This document shows, piece by piece, positions 1-8,140 of a DNA stretch of 15,768 nucleotides (within the stretch, counting starts at the first letter, position 1; every line of letters starts with the position of its first letter). The stretch comes from PWQG01 sp040882255 (GTDB taxonomy: Bacteria > Pseudomonadota > Gammaproteobacteria > Pseudomonadales > Pseudohongiellaceae): NCBI GenBank assembly GCA_040882255.1, contig JBBEBP010000024.1, positions 1 through 15,768 on the forward strand, in the 5' to 3' direction. Under the pieces are notes generated by a model. It was not told the origin of the DNA. It did not search any database and saw only the letters and a list, made by a program, of their open reading frames with translations. The position numbers and the translations under genes are program-made.

Positions 1-54
1 CGTGAAGGCGGCCGCACCGTGGGCGCTGGCGTGGTATCCAAGATCCTCGAGTAA
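1..54 (+). CDS. tuf: Elongation factor Tu, 3' end only
   Basis: Only the last 17 codons and the TAA stop are in the window. They read REGGRTVGAGVVSKILE, the well-known C-terminus of bacterial EF-Tu (domain III). EF-Tu is the GTPase that brings aminoacyl-tRNA to the ribosomal A site. The gene lies upstream of tRNA-Trp and secE, which is the place of tufB in Pseudomonas-type gammaproteobacteria. A second tuf gene starts at 15708 in the same orientation, so this is one of two copies. The start and the GTPase domain lie outside the window, so no judgement on their integrity is possible. Which copy is named tufA or tufB is a matter of convention. Confidence 0.95.
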   Translation, partial: REGGRTVGAGVVSKILE

Positions 55-74
55 GCCCCGGGTAACAGACAGGG

Positions 75-120
75 GACAGCAAGCCGAAATCCCCCCGGCG
101 GGAATTTCGGCTTGTCTGTC
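75..120 (+). terminator. Terminator-like hairpin after tuf
   Basis: A perfect 10-bp stem pairs 81-90 (AAGCCGAAAT) with 104-113 (ATTTCGGCTT) around a C/G-rich loop. It can be extended by GACAG at 75-79 pairing with CTGTC at 116-120. The 3' side is only mildly T-rich (CTTGTCTGTCTCTG), with no true U run. It may be a weak intrinsic terminator for tuf, or a stem that protects or processes a tuf-tRNA transcript. I see no promoter between this stem and the tRNA at 132, which favours at least some read-through. Confidence 0.6.
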
Positions 121-131
121 TCTGAAAGAAT

Positions 132-207
132 AGGCCAGTAGCTCAATTGGCAGAGCGGCGGTCTCCAAAACCGCAGGTTGGGGGTTCGATTCCCTCCTGG
201 CCTGCCA
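132..207 (+). tRNA. trpT: tRNA-Trp (anticodon CCA)
   Basis: This is a complete 76-nt cloverleaf with an encoded CCA end. The acceptor stem pairs 132-138 (AGGCCAG) with 197-203 (CTGGCCT). The discriminator is G204 and CCA is 205-207. The anticodon stem pairs 158-162 (GCGGT) with 170-174 (ACCGC) around the loop CTCCAAA, with the anticodon CCA at 165-167 reading UGG. The D arm (GCTC/GAGC) and the T arm with TTCGATT are present. The G discriminator and CCA anticodon are the usual identity elements for bacterial TrpRS. Its place between tuf and secE is typical of Pseudomonas-like genomes. No promoter of its own is visible in 55-131, so it is probably cut out of a longer tuf transcript. Confidence 0.97.
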
Positions 208-223
208 TTTCAACAATGGCAGG
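201..223 (+). repeat. Inverted repeat overlapping the tRNA-Trp 3' end
   Basis: CCTGCCATT (201-209) and AATGGCAGG (215-223) are perfect 9-nt inverted repeats separated by a 5-nt loop. The left arm contains the last acceptor-stem bases, the discriminator and the encoded CCA of tRNA-Trp. In the unprocessed transcript this hairpin would compete with the acceptor stem for positions 201-203 and would hide the CCA end. There is no T run after it, so it does not look like a normal terminator. Confidence 0.75.
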
Positions 224-230
224 AAACGGA

Positions 231-270
231 CCGGCATTACGATGTCTGACAGTGTCAGTAGCGGTGCCGG
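231..270 (+). repeat. Stem-loop in the tRNA-Trp to secE spacer
   Basis: CCGGCA (231-236) pairs with TGCCGG (265-270), enclosing a second small stem CTGAC (246-250) with GTCAG (254-258). The short pyrimidine tract CCTTCTTGTC follows. It could be a weak terminator, a processing site, or the folded 5' leader of secE-nusG. No convincing sigma-70 promoter is visible between the tRNA and secE, so I cannot say where the secE transcript starts. Confidence 0.45.
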
Positions 271-300
271 CCTTCTTGTCATCGGGTAGCTGGTAGAACT

Positions 301-669
301 ATGGCTGAGAAAAGCAAGGCGCAGCAACCGAAGCTGGATGCGCTGAAATGGGTTGCGGTAGTCGCAATCGTTGCTGCCGGCGTGTACGGCAATTCCTATT
401 TTGCCGCCGAATCGATCCTGTATCGGGCCATCGGGCTGCTGATCCTCGCTGGCATAGCGAGCTGGGTCGCTGCTACCACCGCACGAGGCGGTGCGTTCGT
501 CAATCTTTGCCTTGACGCAAGAACCGAGATCCGCAAGGTTGTCTGGCCGACTCGCCAGGAAACCACGCAGACCACCATCATCGTGTTGATCGTGGTGTTC
601 ATTCTCGCCTTGTTGCTGTGGCTGCTGGATACAGCGTTGGGCGCGATCATTTCGGGCATAATTAGCTAG
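301..669 (+). CDS. secE: Preprotein translocase subunit SecE
   Basis: SecE is the small essential clamp of the SecYEG channel in the inner membrane. It holds SecY together while SecA or the ribosome pushes proteins through. The 122-residue product has three hydrophobic segments (about 15-34, 41-60 and 91-116), matching the three-helix SecE of gammaproteobacteria rather than the one-helix form of many other bacteria. Between segments two and three lies the family signature EIRKVVWPTRQE (76-87), the amphipathic helix plus hinge that contacts SecY. The start is ATG; the ribosome site in front (GGTAG, 292-296) is weak. nusG begins 16 bases after the stop, so the two form an operon, as in most bacteria. 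No damage is seen. Confidence 0.97.
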   Translation: MAEKSKAQQPKLDALKWVAVVAIVAAGVYGNSYFAAESILYRAIGLLILAGIASWVAATTARGGAFVNLCLDARTEIRKVVWPTRQETTQTTIIVLIVVFILALLLWLLDTALGAIISGIIS

Positions 670-685
670 TTCAGGGGACAGGTCA

Positions 686-1219
686 ATGGCAAAGCGTTGG
701 TATGTGGTACATGCCTATTCCGGGTACGAGAAGAAGGTGAAGATTGCGCTGAGTGAGCGCATTGCCCTGTCCGGTATGGAAGATTTGTTTGGCGAAGTGC
801 TGGTGCCCACGGAAGAGGTGCTGGAGATGCGCTCCGGGCAGAAGCGCAAAAGCGAGAGGAAGTTCTTTCCGGGCTATGTGCTGGTGCAGATGGAGCTCAA
901 TGACGATACCTGGCACCTGGTGAAGGAAACTCCTCGTGTGATGGGGTTCATTGGTGGCAAGCCCGACAACCCGGCGCCAATCACCGATCGCGAGGCAGAC
1001 AGAATCCTGCAGCGACTGGAAGAAGGACAGGACAAGCCGACGCACAAGGTTGTATACGAGCCGGGCGAAATGGTGCGTGTCATCGACGGTCCGTTTAACG
1101 ATTTCACCGGTACCGTGGAAGAGGTCAACTACGAAAAGAGCCGGCTGCGAGTTGCCGTGCTGATTTTCGGTCGCTCCACTCCGGTGGAGCTGGAATTCGG
1201 TCAGGTCGAGAAGAGCTGA
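686..1219 (+). CDS. nusG: Transcription termination/antitermination factor NusG
   Basis: NusG binds the clamp of elongating RNA polymerase. It suppresses pausing and links the polymerase either to Rho (termination) or to ribosomal protein S10 (transcription-translation coupling). The 177-residue product has the NGN domain at about 1-115, with WYVVHAYSGYE at the start and the block SERKFFPGYVLVQME. A flexible linker follows, then a KOW domain from about residue 125 (EPGEMVRVIDGPF) to the end (PVELEFGQVEKS). Length and sequence are close to E. coli NusG (181 residues). The start at ATG 686 is supported by AGGGGA at 673-678, seven bases upstream. It is co-transcribed with secE, and a terminator-like hairpin follows immediately. 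Confidence 0.98.
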   Translation: MAKRWYVVHAYSGYEKKVKIALSERIALSGMEDLFGEVLVPTEEVLEMRSGQKRKSERKFFPGYVLVQMELNDDTWHLVKETPRVMGFIGGKPDNPAPITDREADRILQRLEEGQDKPTHKVVYEPGEMVRVIDGPFNDFTGTVEEVNYEKSRLRVAVLIFGRSTPVELEFGQVEKS

Positions 1220-1241
1220 CCGGGCGGCCCGGCCCTTTTTT
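1220..1241 (+). terminator. Intrinsic terminator/attenuator after nusG
   Basis: CCGGG (1220-1224) pairs with CCCGG (1228-1232) in a compact GC-only stem. An alternative register pairs GGGC (1222-1225) with GCCC (1232-1235). A run of six T follows at 1236-1241. It starts directly after the nusG stop codon. It probably ends, at least partly, the secE-nusG transcript before the L11 operon. The short stem suggests leaky termination. Confidence 0.7.
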
Positions 1242-1261
1242 CGGGTGGGGTCGCAGGCAAC

Positions 1262-1277
1262 GCCGGCCATGGCCGGC
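1262..1277. repeat. 16-bp perfect palindrome in the nusG-rplK gap
   Basis: GCCGGCCATGGCCGGC is identical on both strands and lies 21 bases after the T run of the nusG terminator. A perfect palindrome with no loop is a poor RNA hairpin but a possible site for a dimeric DNA-binding protein. It may also be chance in GC-rich DNA. The rplK promoter is expected near here, but I could not find good -35 and -10 boxes. Confidence 0.5.
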
Positions 1278-1294
1278 TGTAAACAGTAATGCAA

Positions 1295-1360
1295 GTGAAC
1301 CGGGGAGCCGACAGGCTATCGCATGAAGCGCGGTAGCCGGGCGTTATCACCCACAGGAGA
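1295..1360 (+). promoter_or_regulatory. Structured rplK leader, candidate L1 autoregulation site, plus rplK RBS
   Basis: GGCTA (1314-1318) pairs with TAGCC (1334-1338), with an inner CGC (1320-1322)/GCG (1328-1330) and the loop ATGAA. An outer stem can form between GTGA (1295-1298) and TCAC (1347-1350), leaving an asymmetric internal loop. In E. coli free L1 binds a folded site in front of rplK that imitates its 23S rRNA target and shuts off both L11 and L1. The position here is right, but identity as the L1 site is inferred. The rplK ribosome site AGGAGA (1355-1360) follows directly. Confidence 0.5.
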
Positions 1361-1366
1361 GTACTC

Positions 1367-1801
1367 ATGGCGAAGAAAGTCCTGGCCTACATCAAGCTCC
1401 AGGTTGGAGCTGCCAAGGCCAACCCCAGCCCGCCGGTCGGTCCGGCACTGGGTCAGCATGGCGTGAATATCATGGAGTTCTGCAAGGCGTTCAACGCCGA
1501 GACGCAGGGCGTGGAGCCGGGTCTTCCGATTCCGGTTGTGATCACCGTTTATGCTGACCGCAGTTTCACCTTCATCACCAAGACGCCTCCGGCAGCAGTA
1601 TTGCTGCGCAAGGTGGCCGGTATCGATAAAGGCAGTGCCACGCCCAATACGGCCAAAGTGGCCAAGGTGACCCGGGCCCAGCTCGAGGAAGTCGCGACGC
1701 AGAAGATGCCCGACCTGACGGCGGCCGATATGGATGCGGCAGTGCGTACCATTGCCGGCAGTGCGCGTAGCGCCGGAATTGATGTCGAGGGGGTGGAGTA
1801 A
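1367..1801 (+). CDS. rplK: 50S ribosomal protein L11
   Basis: L11 binds helices 43/44 of 23S rRNA and forms the base of the GTPase-associated centre. Its N-terminal domain moves when EF-G and release factors act, and it takes part in RelA activation during starvation. The 144-residue product has the N-terminal domain with the proline-rich strand NPSPPVGPALGQHGVNIMEF (about 20-39). The C-terminal rRNA-binding domain starts near residue 70 and ends in the segment AAVRTIAGSARSAGIDVEG. The length is the family norm (E. coli 142). AGGAGA at 1355-1360 supports the ATG. rplA starts one base after the stop, so the two are surely co-translated. Confidence 0.98.
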   Translation: MAKKVLAYIKLQVGAAKANPSPPVGPALGQHGVNIMEFCKAFNAETQGVEPGLPIPVVITVYADRSFTFITKTPPAAVLLRKVAGIDKGSATPNTAKVAKVTRAQLEEVATQKMPDLTAADMDAAVRTIAGSARSAGIDVEGVE

Positions 1802-1802
1802 G

Positions 1803-2498
1803 ATGGCGAAAGTAACCAGAAAGCGCAAGGCGATCGCAGAGAAGCTGGATCGCACGAAGAGCTACTCTGTGGGTGAGGCGCTGTCACTGCTGAACGAGTT
1901 TGCTTCCGACCGGTTCAAAGAGTCTCTCGATGTCTCCGTGAACCTGGGTGTCGACCCGCGTAAATCGGACCAGGTGGTCCGGGGTTCCACATTGTTGCCG
2001 CACGGTACCGGCAAGGAAGTACGGGTGGCCGTATTTGCCCAGGGTGACAATGCCGAGAAGGCCAAAGCGGCTGGTGCGGACATTGTCGGGTTTGAAGATC
2101 TGGCGGAGACCATCCAGGGCGGCACTATGGATTTTGACGTGGTCATCGCCACGCCCGACGCCATGCGTGTGGTTGGCAAGCTGGGCCAGATTCTGGGCCC
2201 ACGTGGCCTGATGCCCAACCCCAAGGTGGGAACAGTCACCACCGACGTGGAGACGGCTGTCAAGAACGCCAAGGCCGGTCAGGTGCGGTATCGCACGGAC
2301 AAGAAAGGCATTGTACACGGCGGTATTGGCAAGGTTGATTTTCCGGCGGATGCGGTCCAGGGCAACCTGGAAGCACTGTTGTCGGACCTGAGAAAAGCCA
2401 AGCCGGCTTCCGCCAAGGGCGTCTATATCCAGAAAGTGATGCTGTCGTCCACCATGGGCCCCGGCATCCAGATTGATCCGGCGTCACTGAATGCCTGA
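1803..2498 (+). CDS. rplA: 50S ribosomal protein L1
   Basis: L1 forms the mobile stalk on the E-site side of the 50S subunit and helps release deacylated tRNA. It is also the expected translational repressor of rplK-rplA. The product is 231 residues (E. coli 234), starting MAKVTRKRKAIAEK. The family block around GPRGLMPNPKVGTVT is present, as is the C-terminal GPGIQIDPASL. I chose ATG 1803 rather than an in-frame ATG at 1734, which would add 23 residues lying inside rplK. ATG 1803 gives the normal N-terminus and has the purine-rich GAGGGGGTGGAG at the end of rplK as its ribosome site. The one-base gap to the rplK stop implies translational coupling. Confidence 0.97.
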   Translation: MAKVTRKRKAIAEKLDRTKSYSVGEALSLLNEFASDRFKESLDVSVNLGVDPRKSDQVVRGSTLLPHGTGKEVRVAVFAQGDNAEKAKAAGADIVGFEDLAETIQGGTMDFDVVIATPDAMRVVGKLGQILGPRGLMPNPKVGTVTTDVETAVKNAKAGQVRYRTDKKGIVHGGIGKVDFPADAVQGNLEALLSDLRKAKPASAKGVYIQKVMLSSTMGPGIQIDPASLNA

Positions 2499-2511
2499 TC
2501 GATGATGATTA

Positions 2512-2574
2512 CGGTGGTCTGGACCAGGTCCGGGCCACTGCCAGACTTTGGGGTTTTGCCGGCGTTGTCGGCAA
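2512..2574 (+). promoter_or_regulatory. Two hairpins after rplA, possible attenuator
   Basis: GTCTGG (2517-2522) can pair with CCAGAC (2541-2546), followed by the T-rich CTTTGGGGTTTT. A competing fold pairs CGGTGG (2512-2517) with CCACTG (2535-2540). Next comes TTGCCG (2556-2561) paired with CGGCAA (2569-2574) around a 7-nt loop. This stretch separates the L11 and L10 operons and may reduce read-through from rplA. The rplJ promoter is expected near here by comparison with E. coli; I found no boxes good enough to report. Confidence 0.4.
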
Positions 2575-2633
2575 GGCCGTCAAAGACCGTAGGTGTCAGG
2601 GTGGTCGACTGACTTAATGCCGCCTACGCAGAT

Positions 2634-2757
2634 GGTGTAACCCGGTCCGGCACAGCCGGATCCATTTCACCAGTTAGCCTGCCCGGATATGCAGCGAGGT
2701 GCTGTATTGCCGGGTACAAGTGACAATGAACTGCCACAACGGGGTTCAATTCAGGAG
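2634..2757 (+). promoter_or_regulatory. rplJ leader: L10 leader fold and RBS
   Basis: Two stem-loops precede rplJ. In the first, GGTG (2634-2637) pairs with CACC (2668-2671). An asymmetric loop that includes TAAC sits between this and the inner stem TCCGGC (2646-2651)/GCCGGA (2655-2660). This GGTGTAA-type bend resembles the kink-turn of the E. coli rplJ leader. In the second, CCCGG (2682-2686) pairs with CCGGG (2710-2714), enclosing ATGCAGC/GCTGTAT. Such leaders bind the L10-(L7/L12) complex and repress rplJ-rplL translation when rRNA is short. AGGAG (2753-2757) is the rplJ ribosome site. The fold is read by eye and its function is inferred from position and similarity. Confidence 0.65.
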
Positions 2758-2765
2758 TTAAGCTA

Positions 2766-3296
2766 GTGGCTATCAGACTTGAAGAAAAGAAACAGATCGT
2801 TTCGGAAGTCAATAAAGCTGCTACCAGTGCCATGTCTGCAGTCATCGCCGATTATCGTGGTGTGACTGTTGCGGATATGACCGAACTTCGTAAGCAGGCG
2901 CGAGAGAACAGCGTTTTCCTTCAGGTGGTGCGTAACACCCTGCTCAAAAGGGCAGTGGAAAATACTGACTTCGAATGTCTTAACGAAGTGCTGGTCGGTC
3001 CGACGATTCTGGCTTTTTCCATGGAGGATCCCGGAGCTGCCGCGCGCGTTCTGAAGGATTTTTCCAAGGCGAATGACCGATTCGAGATTAAGGCGCTCTC
3101 TTTTGGTGGCAAGTTGCTGCCGGCGGAGCAGATCGACGTTCTGGCTACGTTGCCGACCTATGATCAGGCGGTGGCACAGCTGATGAGCGTGATGACTGCT
3201 CCGGTGACCAAGCTGGCCCGCACCTTCAACGAGGTGCCCAGCAAAGTTACCCGTGCCGTGGCCGCAGTGCGCGACCAGAAGAAGGAAGCAGCGTAA
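2766..3296 (+). CDS. rplJ: 50S ribosomal protein L10
   Basis: L10 anchors the L7/L12 stalk to 23S rRNA. Its N-terminal globular part (about 1-130) binds rRNA and L11. Its C-terminal helix carries the L7/L12 dimers and here ends in a charged tail (VRDQKKEAA). The product is 176 residues, in the range of gammaproteobacterial L10 (E. coli 165). It begins MAIRLEEKKQIVSEV, and the segment with DYRGVTVADMTELRKQAR is typical of the family. The start is GTG, with AGGAG at 2753-2757 eight bases upstream. With the preceding leader it is expected to be the feedback-controlled first gene of the rplJ-rplL unit. rplL follows after 54 bases. Confidence 0.97.
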   Translation: MAIRLEEKKQIVSEVNKAATSAMSAVIADYRGVTVADMTELRKQARENSVFLQVVRNTLLKRAVENTDFECLNEVLVGPTILAFSMEDPGAAARVLKDFSKANDRFEIKALSFGGKLLPAEQIDVLATLPTYDQAVAQLMSVMTAPVTKLARTFNEVPSKVTRAVAAVRDQKKEAA

Positions 3297-3350
3297 TTCC
3301 GGCTCAGTACAGATTGAACACATTTATTTTTTACTCAGGAGATTAGAGTC

Positions 3351-3731
3351 ATGGCTCTGTCTAAAGACGATATCCTCAACGCTATTGCCGAAATGTCAGT
3401 GATGGACGTGGTAGAACTGGTTGAAGCAATGGAAGAAAAATTCGGTGTTTCCGCCGCTGCAGCCGTTGCTGTGGCCGGACCGGCTGCTGCCGGTGGCGAA
3501 GCGGAAGCCGCTGAAGAACAGACGGAATTCGACATCGTGCTGACTGGCGCGGGTGAGAAGAAAGTCAACGTCATCAAAGTGGTTCGCGCCATCACAGGCC
3601 TTGGTCTGAAGGAAGCGAAGGACCTGGTGGATGGTGCGCCGTCCACTGTGAAGGAAGCAGTAAACAAGGAAGACGCTCAAGATGCCAAGACGAAGCTGGA
3701 AGAAGCCGGCGCTTCTGTTGAGCTCAAGTAA
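3351..3731 (+). CDS. rplL: 50S ribosomal protein L7/L12
   Basis: L7/L12 is the multi-copy stalk protein that recruits EF-Tu, EF-G, IF2 and release factors and stimulates their GTPase. The 126-residue product has an N-terminal dimerisation and L10-binding domain (about 1-31, MALSKDDILNAIAEMSVMDV). An Ala/Gly-rich hinge follows (about 34-56). The C-terminal factor-binding domain (about 58-126) contains the signature KVVRAITGLGLKEAKDLVDG. A good ribosome site, AGGAGA at 3337-3342, sits eight bases before the ATG, in an A/T-rich gap that should favour high translation. That fits the need for several L7/L12 copies per ribosome. No defects are seen. Confidence 0.98.
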   Translation: MALSKDDILNAIAEMSVMDVVELVEAMEEKFGVSAAAAVAVAGPAAAGGEAEAAEEQTEFDIVLTGAGEKKVNVIKVVRAITGLGLKEAKDLVDGAPSTVKEAVNKEDAQDAKTKLEEAGASVELK

Positions 3732-3753
3732 GGCGTCCATAGCAGCATGAAGA

Positions 3754-3798
3754 AGGAATCCGGCCTGGGAGTTTTTCCCTTGCCGGATTTCCTCTTTT
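3754..3798 (+). terminator. rplL-rpoB attenuator hairpin
   Basis: GGAATCCGGC (3755-3764) pairs with GCCGGATT-T-CC (3782-3792, one bulged T). An inner GGGA (3767-3770)/TCCC (3776-3779) is capped by a T-rich loop. TCTTTT follows at 3793-3798, giving an intrinsic-terminator profile. E. coli has a partial terminator at the same place, which makes RNA polymerase subunits at a lower level than ribosomal proteins. The same job is inferred here. Confidence 0.75.
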
Positions 3799-3805
3799 GT
3801 TTATG

Positions 3806-3845
3806 GCCGGAATTTTTTCCCACTGTGGGAAGGAAATTTTCCGGC
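3806..3845 (+). promoter_or_regulatory. Long hairpin before rpoB, candidate RNase III processing site
   Basis: GCCGGAA (3806-3812) pairs with TTCCGGC (3839-3845). After a 3-nt bulge on the 3' side, the stem continues TTTTTTCCCA (3813-3822) with TGGGAAGGAA (3826-3835), counting two G-T pairs, closed by the 3-nt loop CTG. That is about 17 pairs in all. No U run follows, so it is not a simple terminator. E. coli cuts the rplL-rpoB mRNA with RNase III in this gap. A long irregular stem in the same place suggests the same use, but this is inference. Confidence 0.6.
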
Positions 3846-3899
3846 GTAGAGTTTGGCCATGTCCTGATATTGTTTCAGGAGCGTGGAGAGAAAACAGTC

Positions 3900-3953
3900 A
3901 TGCCGGTCCGGTACAAACCGGGCGAGTCGGGGCTGACGATTCGTACATACTAG
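3900..3953 (+). other. Possible 17-codon leader ORF before rpoB
   Basis: ATG 3900 opens a reading frame of 17 codons (MPVRYKPGESGLTIRTY) ending at TAG 3951-3953, 14 bases before the rpoB start. GGAGAG at 3884-3889 is a fair ribosome site ten bases upstream. A 7-bp hairpin (3906-3912 with 3917-3923) lies within it. I recognise no protein, and such a short frame can arise by chance. If translated, it could couple ribosome flow to rpoB initiation. I do not claim it is a real gene. Confidence 0.2.
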
Positions 3954-3967
3954 CCAGGAAAACACTA

Positions 3968-8056
<4,089 letters not shown>

Positions 8057-8107
8057 CGGACGGCGGGCTCCACAACACAACGTTCAACGAATTGCTGATT
8101 TTATGAA

Positions 8108-8132
8108 GCCCGGGTGTTGTCCCGGGCGGAGG
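8108..8132 (+). promoter_or_regulatory. Hairpin abutting the rpoC ribosome-binding site
   Basis: GCCCGGG (8108-8114) pairs perfectly with CCCGGGC (8121-8127) around the loop TGTTGT. The strong Shine-Dalgarno GGAGG (8128-8132) starts at the very next base, eight bases before ATG 8141. There is no U run, so termination is unlikely. The stem could keep the RBS single-stranded and exposed, or block trailing nucleases. Confidence 0.6.
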
Positions 8133-8140
8133 AAAAGACG

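Noticed and set aside
276..300. TTGTCA as a possible -35 box for secE
   Set aside because: No -10 box at 16-18 bases; the position falls at the secE start codon.
1734..1802. 23-residue N-terminal extension of L1 inside rplK
   Set aside because: It overlaps the conserved end of rplK in another frame; ATG 1803 gives the normal L1 start.
3747..3953. 68-codon plus-strand frame across the rplL-rpoB gap
   Set aside because: It runs through both regulatory hairpins, has no good ribosome site at its ATG and looks like no known protein. Only its last 17 codons are kept as a weak possibility.
3797..3967. 57-residue N-terminal extension of RpoB
   Set aside because: The extension encodes hairpin sequence and is unlike any RpoB N-terminus; ATG 3968 has a ribosome site and the family start.
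8114..8140. 9-residue N-terminal extension of RpoC
   Set aside because: It would start within the hairpin and include the Shine-Dalgarno of the true start at 8141.
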